Below the pieces are notes generated by a model. It did no database searches, had not been told where the DNA came from, and worked only from the letters and a program-made list of their open reading frames with translations. The position numbers and the translations under genes were made by a program. A stretch of DNA of 64,000 nucleotides from Salinispora cortesiana (GTDB lineage: Bacteria > Actinomycetota > Actinomycetes > Mycobacteriales > Micromonosporaceae): contig NZ_AXVR01000004.1 of the NCBI RefSeq assembly GCF_000484695.1, forward strand, positions 103,318 through 167,317, given 5' to 3'. The stretch's first letter is position 1. Each line of letters opens with the position of its first letter. Below are positions 25,611 to 33,663 of the stretch, in pieces.

Positions 25611-27173
25611 ATGCCCCTCGCCGAGCCGTACGACGACGACCACCGCCCCGCGGAGGAGTCGGTCGCCGCTGCGCCGGAGCCGGGCATCGAGGGTACGGGG
25701 GGCACTCTCGATGATCCGGTTGCCGCTGGCGCCACCGCGTCTACCGCCAACCCGGCTGTCACTGGCACCGCCGGTGCGTCCGGTTCCGGGCCCCGCAGCG
25801 GGCCCGACCCCGTGTCGTCCGCCGACGGCCCCGTGTCGTCCGCCGACGACTCCGCCGCGGAGGGCGGTCCGGAACCGGTGCTGCCGGAGCCGGTCCGGCA
25901 GCGGATCGTGGTGCTGGCCGCAGCGGTGTTGCCCGGCCTGCCCGCGGACGAGGTGCCGGTTCCGCTGCGCCGAATAGCCAAGTTCGCGCCCAATCGGCGG
26001 GCGCGGCTCGGCGCGCCGATGATCGCGGCCCAGTTGACCGGGGACCCACTGTTTCGCCAGCGGGTGGCCACACGGGTGCTGGCCGACGCCGGTGACCTCG
26101 GCGCGGCGGTGGTCGGTGGCACCGCGCCGGCGGCCGCCGATCCGGTGGAGGTCGCGGCACTGGCGTACCTGGCGCGCCCGCGGGGGTGGCGGGATCTCAT
26201 CGAGTCCAGCGGCGCGGCGGTCCGGGCCGAGGCGGACAGCGCAGTCGTCGCCGAGTTGGTCCGAGAGGCCGAGCAGCGGGCTACCCGGGCAGAACACGAC
26301 CGTGCGGTGGCCCGGGTCGAGGCAGACAAGCTCCGCGATGAGCTGGCCCGGGTTCGCGATGAGCTCGGCCAGCTCCGGGAGGAGTCGCGGCAGCTTGGCC
26401 GGTCGTTGCGTGAGACGCAGGCCCGAGAGCGTCGGGCGAGCGAGCTGCTCGCCACTGAGCGGGGCCGGGCGGCGCGCGCGACGGCGGACGCCGAGGCGGA
26501 GCTGCGTCGGGTCCGGGCCCGGCTGGCCGAGGCGGAGGCGGCGGCCGTGGTAACCCGGGCCAGCGCCAAGGAGTCCAGGTCGGTCGACGACGCCCGGTTG
26601 TGGCTGCTGCTGGAGACGATCGGTCAGGCCGCGGTGGGCCTGCGGCGGGAGCTGGCGTTGGATCCGGCGGACCGGTTGCCGGCCGACTTCGTCGCCGATA
26701 CCTTCGCCGACCAGTCCGGCGCTCCCGTGGCGGGTGTCGCCACCCGAGCCCGCAACTCCGACGATCCGGCCCGGTTGGACCAGCTGCTCGCGCTGCCCCG
26801 GGCGCATCTGGTGGTGGATGGCTACAACGTCACCAAACGGGGCTTCGGCGAGATGTCACTGGAGCAGCAGCGCAAGCGGTTGATCACCGGGCTGGGCGGG
26901 ATCGCCGCGCAGACCGGCGACGAGGTGACCGTCGTCTTCGACGGCGCCGAGCGGATGCACGGCCTGCCACCGAGTCCACGCGGCGTCCGCGTGCTCTTCT
27001 CTCGTAAGGGCGAGACGGCCGACGAGCTGATCCGGCGTCTGGTCCGGGCCGAGCCGACAGGTCGGCCGGTGGTGGTGGTCTCGGCGGACCGGGAGGTGGC
27101 CGACGGCGTGCGCCGGCACGGCGCCTACCCGTTGGGCGCCGACGCGCTGCTGCGCCGGCTGGCCCGTTCCTGA
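25611..27173 (+). CDS. NYN-domain (YacP-like) RNA-binding/nuclease protein with coiled coil
   Basis: A 520-residue protein. The first ~90 residues are disordered and acidic with repeated SSADGPVSSADD. Residues ~95-200 form an Ala-rich helical region. A long coiled coil runs from ~205 to 330 (many RDEL, REES, RRVRARLAEAEA heptads). The C-terminal ~165 residues are a PIN-like NYN domain: HLVVDGYNVTKRGFGE with the first acidic residue, VTVVFDGAERM, VLFSRKGETADELIRRLV and VVVSADREVADGVRR. NYN domains cut or bind RNA, often rRNA or tRNA. The ATG has no ribosome site, but GAGACT lies six bases upstream (probable leaderless start). It diverges from the exonuclease gene. Confidence 0.88.
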   Translation: MPLAEPYDDDHRPAEESVAAAPEPGIEGTGGTLDDPVAAGATASTANPAVTGTAGASGSGPRSGPDPVSSADGPVSSADDSAAEGGPEPVLPEPVRQRIVVLAAAVLPGLPADEVPVPLRRIAKFAPNRRARLGAPMIAAQLTGDPLFRQRVATRVLADAGDLGAAVVGGTAPAAADPVEVAALAYLARPRGWRDLIESSGAAVRAEADSAVVAELVREAEQRATRAEHDRAVARVEADKLRDELARVRDELGQLREESRQLGRSLRETQARERRASELLATERGRAARATADAEAELRRVRARLAEAEAAAVVTRASAKESRSVDDARLWLLLETIGQAAVGLRRELALDPADRLPADFVADTFADQSGAPVAGVATRARNSDDPARLDQLLALPRAHLVVDGYNVTKRGFGEMSLEQQRKRLITGLGGIAAQTGDEVTVVFDGAERMHGLPPSPRGVRVLFSRKGETADELIRRLVRAEPTGRPVVVVSADREVADGVRRHGAYPLGADALLRRLARS

Positions 27174-27388
27174 CCGGCCGGCGGTCCCAGCCTGGGCGGG
27201 ACGCGACCGGTCGGCTTGTCCCGGGGGAGTCTCGGCGTGAGTTGATCGAGTTGTCCGGGTTTTGTCGTACGCTGTGTCTAGCGTCGATGTGACCGATGGT
27301 GCTGGGCAGACCTCGCAGCGGCGGGGCGGAGCGTGACCAGGGAGCGCGACCTGCTGGCCCGATCACCGTCGGTGCGGCGGGAGGCGTG

Positions 27389-27595
27389 ATGTTGATCGAC
27401 TGTGACGGATGCGCGGGTCGGGTAGACGGCTGTTCGGGTTGCCTGGTGACCGCTCTGCTCGAGGAGCCGGTGGCGTTCGGCGCCGCCGAGGCGAGGGCGA
27501 TCGAGGTGTTCGCTCGGGCCGGGTTCGACGTGCAGGTGCTGCCGGAGCCCCGGCCTCCGGTGCGCCGGCCCGGCCGCCACCATCGGGTGGCCTGA
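27389..27595 (+). CDS. Small protein with paired CxxC motifs
   Basis: A 68-residue protein beginning MLIDCDGCAGRVDGCSGCLV, with two CxxC pairs that could bind zinc or a cluster. The rest is an acidic helix (AAEARAIEVFARAGFDVQVL) and a Pro/Arg-rich tail. Similar short Cys-rich proteins are familiar from other actinobacteria next to cell-wall or RNA genes, function unknown. ATG 27389 has GGGAGG four bases upstream. A TAGCGT box lies near 27279. It sits between the NYN gene and the M48 protease gene, both on the same strand, with gaps over 200 bases on each side. Confidence 0.72.
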   Translation: MLIDCDGCAGRVDGCSGCLVTALLEEPVAFGAAEARAIEVFARAGFDVQVLPEPRPPVRRPGRHHRVA

Positions 27596-27791
27596 CCCGC
27601 CCGTGGGAGCGGGACGGGCCGCGTGGTGCCCGCAGGGCGGGAGCCGCGTGGTACCCGCGGAGCTCGACTCACCCGCCGCGGCCGGCGGCGGCTCCTCCCG
27701 CCGCGATCGTCCGTTGTCCGTCGATGGTGTGCACCCCGCCCGTCACGACCGGGCGGCCACTACGATGGGCGCGCACAGTGGGAGGAGTGGC

Positions 27792-27866
27792 ATGACGCGG
27801 GAATGGCGCGCTGCGGGCGGGTCCGTCGTGACCGCCGGCATCGTGGGTCGGGAGACGCTCCGGTGA
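27792..27866 (+). CDS. Candidate 24-residue leader peptide before the M48 protease
   Basis: ATG 27792 has a strong GGAGGAG four bases upstream. The peptide MTREWRAAGGSVVTAGIVGR plus four residues ends in TGA that overlaps the GTG start of the protease (GTGA). TACGAT about 30 bases upstream (near 27761) could be the promoter -10 box. The ribosome site here is better than that of the protease itself, so this frame may drive its translation by coupling. No homologue is known to me. Confidence 0.45.
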   Translation: MTREWRAAGGSVVTAGIVGRETLR

Positions 27867-29122
27867 GCCCGCGCGGCTGGGCCCTGCTCACGCTGGTCGG
27901 GCTGGTCGCTGCGCTGGCCGTCACCGCCGCCGTGCTGATCCCGTGGCAGCGCCCGCCGGCCCCGCGGGCCGACCAACTCGCCGCCCTGGACGAACTGCCA
28001 GGAGAGCAGGTGCGTAGGGGGCGGGAGTTCCGGGCGGCACTGCGGCCCGGCGGCTGGGCGGGGCTCGGCGTCGGCCTGCTGGTGGCGCTCGCGCTTGGGC
28101 TCACCCCGCTGGGCAGCCGCCTGGTTGAGTTGGTCGGCCGCCCATTCGGTGGGCACTGGGCCGCGCAGGCGGTGCTCGGCGGGCTCACCGTGGTGCTCGT
28201 CGCCGACCTGATGACCCTGCCCTTCGCCGCCTGGCGACACACCGTGCTCACCCGCTACGGGCTGACCACCAACAGCTGGGGTGGCTGGACCGTTGACCTG
28301 CTCAGGTCGTACGCGGTCAGCGCGGTCATCGGGGCAGTGGCCCTGGGTGGCTTCTACACCGTGATCCGGCTGGCGCCGCGCTGGTGGTGGGCGCTCGGGG
28401 CGGCCGGGGCAGCCGGCCTGGTGATGCTCCTGTCGTTCGTCTTCCCGGTGCTGGTGGAGCCGGTGTTCAACCGGTTCACCCCGTTGGAGCCGAGCCCACT
28501 GCGGACAGAATTGATGGCGCTGGCGGCCCGTGACGGCGTCCCGGTCCGGGACGTGTTGGTGGCGGACGCCTCCCGTCGCACCCGTGCCGTCAACGCCTAC
28601 GTCTCCGGGCTGGGGCCGACCCGCCGGATCGTCGTCTACGACACCCTGCTGCGCGAGGCCACGTCGGAGGAGGTGACCGCGGTGGTGGCCCACGAGTTGG
28701 GGCACGCCAAGGACCGGGACGTGGTGGTCGGCACGCTGACCGCCGCGCTGGGCGCGGCGGTGCTGGTGGTGGCGCTCTACCTGCTCGGGTTCGTTGCTCC
28801 GTTGCTGCGGATGGCCGGCGTCGACTCGATCGACCAACCGCGGGCCTTCCCATTGCTGTTGGCGTTGGTGACAGTGGCCGGCCTGGTTGCCACGCCGGCA
28901 CAAGCGTTGATCTCCCGTCGGATCGAGGCGCGGGCCGACGCACACGCGCTGGCGCTGACCAAGGACCCGGCCGCCTTTGTGGCGATGCAGCGCCGACTCG
29001 CCGGCATCAACCTCGCCGACCCCGACCCACCCCGGCTGGGCTACCTCTACTCCGCCAGTCACCCGTCCACCGTGGAGCGGATCGCTGCCGCCCGCGCCTA
29101 CGCCAGAAAGACCAGTCGATGA
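27863..29122 (+). CDS. M48-family membrane metalloprotease (Ste24/CAAX-protease-like)
   Basis: A 419-residue membrane zinc protease. N-terminal transmembrane segments lie at about 4-24, 65-85, 100-125, 150-175 and 185-205. A cytoplasmic domain carries ADASRRTRAVNAYVSGLGP and the zinc motif VVAHELGHAKD (His-Glu-x-x-His), followed by two more helices and the third ligand Glu in RRIEARADAHALAL. The C-terminal block SASHPSTVERIAAAR is typical of the family. Probable role: membrane protein quality control or peptide processing. Start GTG 27863 is coupled to the 24-codon frame upstream, and its stop overlaps the pimB' ATG (ATGA). Confidence 0.9.
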   Translation: MSPRGWALLTLVGLVAALAVTAAVLIPWQRPPAPRADQLAALDELPGEQVRRGREFRAALRPGGWAGLGVGLLVALALGLTPLGSRLVELVGRPFGGHWAAQAVLGGLTVVLVADLMTLPFAAWRHTVLTRYGLTTNSWGGWTVDLLRSYAVSAVIGAVALGGFYTVIRLAPRWWWALGAAGAAGLVMLLSFVFPVLVEPVFNRFTPLEPSPLRTELMALAARDGVPVRDVLVADASRRTRAVNAYVSGLGPTRRIVVYDTLLREATSEEVTAVVAHELGHAKDRDVVVGTLTAALGAAVLVVALYLLGFVAPLLRMAGVDSIDQPRAFPLLLALVTVAGLVATPAQALISRRIEARADAHALALTKDPAAFVAMQRRLAGINLADPDPPRLGYLYSASHPSTVERIAAARAYARKTSR

Positions 29123-30249
29123 GCGAGAGCCGGACGCTGCTTGTCACGAACGACTTCCCGCCCCGGCCCGGGGGGATTCAGTCCTTCGTGCACGGCCTCG
29201 CGGTGCGCCAGCCCGCCGGCTCGGTGGTGGTCTACGCCTCGAGCTGGCGCGGTGCCGAGAAGTTCGACGCCGACCAGCCCTTCGAGGTGGTGCGGGAAGA
29301 CACCAAGGTGCTGCTGCCCACCCCACCGGTGGCCCGGCGGGTAGCCCAGCTTGCCCGGGCACACGACTGCGACACGGTCTGGTTCGGTGCAGCGGCACCA
29401 CTCGGGCTGCTCGCCGCCGGCCTGCGACGTCGGGCCGGAGTCCGGCGGGTGGTGGCGCAGACCCACGGGCATGAGGTTGGCTGGGCAGCGCTGCCCGGTG
29501 CCCGTTCGGCGCTACGCCGGATCGGCCGGGACGTTGACGTGACCACGTACCTGGGGGAGTACACCCGGCTCCGGCTGGACCGGACATTGCGTGGGGTGAC
29601 CGAGCTGCGTCGACTCGCGCCCGGCGTTGACCTCGACACCTACCACCCGGCCGTCCGCGGCGATTCGGTGCGGGCGCGGCTGGGGTTGGTCGACCGACCG
29701 GTCGTGGTCTGTGTGTCCCGGCTAGTGCCGCGAAAGGGGCAGGACGCGCTGATCCGGGCGTTGCCGGAGATCCGCCGCCGGGTCCCGGACGCGGCACTGC
29801 TGATCGTCGGGGGCGGGCCGTACCGGAACGGGCTGGGGAAGCTGGCCCGACAGGTCGGCGTCGAGCGGGACGTGGTCTTCACCGGCACGGTGCCGGCGGC
29901 GGAGTTGCCCGCGCACTACGCGGCCGGTGACGTGTACGCGATGCCGTGCCGCACCCGGAACCGGGGCCTGGACGTGGAGGGGCTGGGCATCGTCTACCTG
30001 GAGGCCTCCGCGACCGGGCTGCCCGTGGTGGCCGGCGACTCGGGCGGTGCACCGGATGCGGTGCGCGACGGTGAGACGGGCTTCGTGGTGCGGGGGCGGG
30101 ACGTGGCCCAGCTCGCCGACCGGGTGGCGACCCTACTCGCCGACCGGGACCTGGCCCGCCAGTTCGGTGCCGCCGGTCGGGCCTGGGTCGAACGCGAGTG
30201 GCGGTGGGAGACCCAGGCCGCCCGGATGACCGCTCTCCTGCAGCCCTGA
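29119..30249 (+). CDS. pimB: GT4 mannosyltransferase, PimB' type
   Basis: A 376-residue GT-B glycosyltransferase of family 4. By sequence character and neighbourhood it matches mycobacterial PimB' (Rv2188c), which adds the second mannose from GDP-mannose to phosphatidylinositol monomannoside on the inner face of the membrane. The N-terminal glycine loop is NDFPPRPGGIQSFVHGL (about 11-27). VSRLVPRKGQDALI starts the donor domain (~194). The acidic/EX7E region is RNRGLDVEGLGIVYLEASAT, followed by GLPVVAGDSGGAPDAV. Its ATG overlaps the protease stop. PimA is not in the window. Name by homology and context; activity inferred. Confidence 0.85.
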   Translation: MSESRTLLVTNDFPPRPGGIQSFVHGLAVRQPAGSVVVYASSWRGAEKFDADQPFEVVREDTKVLLPTPPVARRVAQLARAHDCDTVWFGAAAPLGLLAAGLRRRAGVRRVVAQTHGHEVGWAALPGARSALRRIGRDVDVTTYLGEYTRLRLDRTLRGVTELRRLAPGVDLDTYHPAVRGDSVRARLGLVDRPVVVCVSRLVPRKGQDALIRALPEIRRRVPDAALLIVGGGPYRNGLGKLARQVGVERDVVFTGTVPAAELPAHYAAGDVYAMPCRTRNRGLDVEGLGIVYLEASATGLPVVAGDSGGAPDAVRDGETGFVVRGRDVAQLADRVATLLADRDLARQFGAAGRAWVEREWRWETQAARMTALLQP

Positions 30250-30259
30250 GGGACGCGGT

Positions 30260-30305
30260 GGGCTGGCCGACCGGGTGCAGACCCGGGTCGGTGCTCGGTC
30301 AGCCC
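30260..30305. terminator. Branched or long hairpin between pimB' and the GGDEF/EAL gene
   Basis: Outer arms GGGCTGGCCGA and TCGGTCAGCCC pair with one G-U, and an inner CCGGGT/ACCCGG hairpin sits inside. It lies between convergent genes and overlaps the last codons of the minus-strand gene. Confidence 0.5.
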
Positions 30306-32056
30306 AGTCGGGCCAGGATCCGGTCAGCGGGTTCTGGACGGCCGAAGTGCCAGCCCTGGCCGGCATCGCAGCCGATTGCCCGCAACCGTTCGGCCTGCCC
30401 GGCTGTCTCCACTCCCTCGGCGGTGACCGTCAGGTCGAGCGCGTGGGCCAGCGAGACCAACGACGCGACGATTCGTTCGTCTGCCTGAGGCTCCTGGGCA
30501 CGCAGCCCGGCCACGAACTCCCCAGCCACCTTCAACTCGGTTACCGGTAGGTCGCGTAGGTACGCCAGGTTGCTGTAGCCGGTGCCGAAGTCGTCGATGG
30601 CGATGCGGACACCGAGGTCGGCGAGGCGGCGCAGTGCCCGCACCGGCTCCTCGGCGGGGCTCATCATGGCGCTCTCGGTGATCTCCAGCTGGAGACGTTC
30701 CGGTGGCAGCCCGGTGTGCCGCAGTATGTTTCGCACCTCCTGCACCAGGCCCGGCCGGTGCACCTGCCGGACGGCCAGGTTGACGCTGACGAACGGTGTC
30801 CCGCCGGTCACCGACCAGCTGCCCGCCGCCCGGCAGGCTTCGGCGAGCACCCACCGACCGAGCGGGACGATCAATCCGGTCTCCTCGGCGAGGCCGATGA
30901 ACCGGTCCGGACGTAGCACGCCCAGCTCCGGATGCCGCCAGCGCACCAATGCCTCCACGCCCAGCAGACGGCCGTCGCGGAGGGAGGCAAGTGGTTGGTA
31001 GTCGAGGTAGAATTCGCCCCGGTCCAGTCCGGCCGGGATCGCCGCGGTCAGCGCCTGGCGGGTCAGCTCTCGGCGGTCGCGCTCGGCATCGTAGAGCGTC
31101 CAGCGACCGCCACCGGCTGCCTTGGCCCAGTGCAGGGTGCAGTCGGCGGCCCGCATCAGCTCGTTCGCGGAGGCGCCCGCGACCTGCCGTTCCACGATGC
31201 CGATGCTGGTCTGCACCGTCACCTCGTGGCCCGCCACCGCGGCCGGTTCGTGTACGGCAGCCAGGGCCGCCTCCGCCGCCGCGATCACGTCCCGGGTACC
31301 ACCGGTGCGTTCGATCAGGATGACGAACGCGTCGCCGCCGAGCCGGGCGACCAGATGCCCGGTGAGGGCCTGCCGAAGCCGGTTGGCCACTTCGGTGAGC
31401 ACCCGGTCACCGGCCTGGTGCCCGTGCTGGTCGTTGACTCGCTTGAACTGGTCCAGGTCGAGGAAGCAGAGGCCGATCCGGTCCGTGTCCCGCTGTGGCG
31501 TCTCCAGCGCCGCGGTGAGCCGCTCGGTGAAGAGATTCCGGTTTGGCAGGTCAGTGAGGGCGTCGTGGGTGGCCTGGTGCCGAAAGCGGGCCTCACTGGC
31601 CCGGAGCGCCCGTTCGGCCTTCGTCCGCTGCGCCATCGCGGCCCGCCGGATCGACTCCTGCTCGTCCAGCGTGCGGTCGCGCATCGCCCGGGTGTACCCG
31701 GTGGTCACGGCGGCGAGCAGCCGGGCCAGCCGGTCCGTCACATCCTCGGCGACCAGGCCCAGGTCACGCACCAGGCGGAGCTGAACGACCTCAACCGTAC
31801 GCCCCAGCGCCTCGGCGGAGGCGATGTGTGCGGCGACCAGCTCGGTGCCGACGCGCTGACCGGCTCGCAGGTCGAACGGCTCGGCGAGCAGGGCCGCCGC
31901 CAGCTGCCGGGCGAGGCGGTTGAGTAGCTGCCTGAGCTGCGCCTGGGTCATCGGCAGGTAGCTCGTCCCGGTGAGCGCGTTCGCCCATTCCTGAGTGAAG
32001 GCGGCTATGCCGGAGTTGGCGCCGCTGGGCTGAGCCGCGGTGGCTGAGCTAGTCAC
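30299..32056 (-). CDS. GGDEF/EAL cyclic-di-GMP protein with degenerate GGDEF site
   Basis: A 585-residue protein. Residues ~1-145 are helical with no clear sensor motif. A GGDEF domain follows (~155-320; HDALTDLPNRNLFTERL, FLDLDQFKRVND), but the signature is RLGGDAF, losing the catalytic Glu. The EAL domain (~335-580) keeps EALVRWRHPE, NLAVRQV, LEITESAM, IDDFGTGYSNLAYLR, TELKVAGEF with the key Lys, TAEGVET and QGWHFGRP. It is therefore probably a phosphodiesterase with a regulatory GTP-binding GGDEF. GTG 32056 is chosen and overlaps the methyltransferase stop by eight bases; GTG 32074 is an alternative. Confidence 0.9.
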   Translation of the reverse strand: MTSSATAAQPSGANSGIAAFTQEWANALTGTSYLPMTQAQLRQLLNRLARQLAAALLAEPFDLRAGQRVGTELVAAHIASAEALGRTVEVVQLRLVRDLGLVAEDVTDRLARLLAAVTTGYTRAMRDRTLDEQESIRRAAMAQRTKAERALRASEARFRHQATHDALTDLPNRNLFTERLTAALETPQRDTDRIGLCFLDLDQFKRVNDQHGHQAGDRVLTEVANRLRQALTGHLVARLGGDAFVILIERTGGTRDVIAAAEAALAAVHEPAAVAGHEVTVQTSIGIVERQVAGASANELMRAADCTLHWAKAAGGGRWTLYDAERDRRELTRQALTAAIPAGLDRGEFYLDYQPLASLRDGRLLGVEALVRWRHPELGVLRPDRFIGLAEETGLIVPLGRWVLAEACRAAGSWSVTGGTPFVSVNLAVRQVHRPGLVQEVRNILRHTGLPPERLQLEITESAMMSPAEEPVRALRRLADLGVRIAIDDFGTGYSNLAYLRDLPVTELKVAGEFVAGLRAQEPQADERIVASLVSLAHALDLTVTAEGVETAGQAERLRAIGCDAGQGWHFGRPEPADRILARLG

Positions 32057-32858
32057 CGATCCGCCCCACGCCACCGAGGAACACCGATGCCTCGGCGTTC
32101 ACGGTGCTCTCCGGTGTCTCCGGGCGCCACTGCGGAACCCACACCACCCCGGGCTCAACCAGCTCGAAACCGTCGAAGAGCGTGGTCAGTTCGGACCGGT
32201 CGCGGAACCACAGTGGACTACCGGTGCGTCGGTATACCGCCTCGGCATCGCTCCGCTCGGTCTCCGGCCGCCCCTCGTCGCTGGCCTGCGACAGCACGAG
32301 CCAGCTGCCGGGAGCGAGGGCGTCTCGCAGGGTCCCCAGCAACTCGGCGGGGCGGTCGTCGTCGGGGACGAAGTGCAGCACGGCGACGATGAGTACCGCG
32401 GTCGGCTCATTGAGGTTGAGCAGTCGACGAAGCTCGGGGTGGCCAAGGATACGGTCGGGGTGCCGCAGGTCCTCCTGGAGGACGGTTGTCTGCTCGTTGC
32501 CAGCGAGAATCTCCTGGCTGTGTGCCACCGCCACCGGGTCGGTGTCGACGTAGACGACCCGGGAGTCGGGCGCGACCTGCTGGACGATCTCGTGCACGTT
32601 GCCGACAGTGGGGATTCCGGAGCCGATGTCGAGGAACTGCCGGACCCCGGCATCGGCCAGGAAGTGCACCGCCCGGCGCAGGAAAGCGCGGTTCGCCTGG
32701 GCCATCAGCGGGGCCTCGGGAACGGCAGCGACCATGGCCTGCGCTGCTGCTCGGTCCGCCGCGAAGTTGTGGGAGCCGCCGAGGTAGTAGTCGTACATGC
32801 GGGCGACGCTGGGACGCTCGATGTCGATTTCGTCGGGTGCCCAGTCCGGCCGTCGCAT
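32049..32858 (-). CDS. SAM-dependent methyltransferase (DUF574/Methyltransf_19)
   Basis: A 269-residue protein of an actinobacteria-specific methyltransferase family. Family blocks are IERPSVARMYDYYLGGSHNF at the N-terminus, AQANRAFLRRAVHFLAD, the SAM-binding FLDIGSGIPTVGNVHEI (about 75-91), VVYVDTDPVAVAHSQ (~101-115) and LIVAVLHFVPDDDRPAEL. These proteins are numerous in Streptomyces and Micromonospora and their substrates are unknown. It overlaps the GGDEF/EAL gene by eight bases, so the two are co-transcribed, although no functional link is known. Confidence 0.9.
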   Translation of the reverse strand: MRRPDWAPDEIDIERPSVARMYDYYLGGSHNFAADRAAAQAMVAAVPEAPLMAQANRAFLRRAVHFLADAGVRQFLDIGSGIPTVGNVHEIVQQVAPDSRVVYVDTDPVAVAHSQEILAGNEQTTVLQEDLRHPDRILGHPELRRLLNLNEPTAVLIVAVLHFVPDDDRPAELLGTLRDALAPGSWLVLSQASDEGRPETERSDAEAVYRRTGSPLWFRDRSELTTLFDGFELVEPGVVWVPQWRPETPESTVNAEASVFLGGVGRIGD

Positions 32859-32990
32859 GCCTCACCTCTTCGTGCGCACGGGGCACGCCCCTGCAGACCA
32901 CCCCTCCGCCGGGGGAGACCTTAGCGCGACATCGCGCCGGCCGACACTGTCGTCGATGAGAAGTTGTCCGCTCGTTAGCTGAGCGGCAGA

Positions 32991-33656
32991 TCAGAATTTG
33001 GGTGCGTCGGGTGCCTCGAGGAGACCGAGCCGGAGCGCGGTCATCAAAGCCTGGGCGCGGTTGGCGGCGCCAAGCTTCTCGTAGAGTTTGGAAATGTGGG
33101 TTTTGGCAGTGGACTCACTGACGAAGAGCTGCTTGGCGATGCCGGCCACGCTCATTCCGTCGGCGAGCAGGCGTAGCACCTGTCCCTCGCGTGGGGAGAG
33201 TTGCGGCCCGGACGGGGCCAGCCGGCGCTTCATCGCCTCGGCCAGGTCGGCGGCGGTGAACGCGCTGGGCGAGGAGGCGGCGTGCCGGGCGGCGGCAACC
33301 ACCTCATCCGCCGGGGCGGTCTTCGGGACGAAGGCGCTCGCACCCGCCTCGAGCGCGCCGAAGAGCTGGTCGTCGCCCGCATACATGGTCAGCACGACGA
33401 TGCCCATCGTGGCGCTGGACTTGCGCAGTGCGCGGGTGGCCTCAAGGCCACTGCCGTCGGGCAGCCGCAGGTCCATGATGACCACGTCTGGTTGGAGGGC
33501 ACCGGCTTGGCGGACCCCCTCGGCTGCGGTGGCAGCCTCGCCGACCACCTCGAACTGCCGGTCGCGCTCGAAGGCGTGCCGCAGCCCCTTTCGAATCAGG
33601 TCGTGATCGTCCACAAGGAGGACCTTGGTGCGAGTGGCTGGTGTCGGTGTGGTCAT
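32991..33656 (-). CDS. NarL/LuxR-family response regulator
   Basis: A 221-residue regulator. The receiver domain (about 10-125) has VLLVDDHDL with the acidic pair, the phospho-acceptor Asp61 in VVIMDLRLPDGSG, Thr in VVLTMY and Lys in AFVPKTAP. A LuxR-type helix-turn-helix (~150-215) reads LSPREGQVLRLLADGMSVAG, IAKQLFVSESTAKTHISKLY and EKLGAANRAQAL. It is the output partner of the histidine kinase that ends seven bases upstream. ATG 33656 has GGGGAG upstream, within the end of the kinase gene. Target genes are unknown. Confidence 0.94.
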   Translation of the reverse strand: MTTPTPATRTKVLLVDDHDLIRKGLRHAFERDRQFEVVGEAATAAEGVRQAGALQPDVVIMDLRLPDGSGLEATRALRKSSATMGIVVLTMYAGDDQLFGALEAGASAFVPKTAPADEVVAAARHAASSPSAFTAADLAEAMKRRLAPSGPQLSPREGQVLRLLADGMSVAGIAKQLFVSESTAKTHISKLYEKLGAANRAQALMTALRLGLLEAPDAPKF

Positions 33657-33663
33657 CCTCGGG

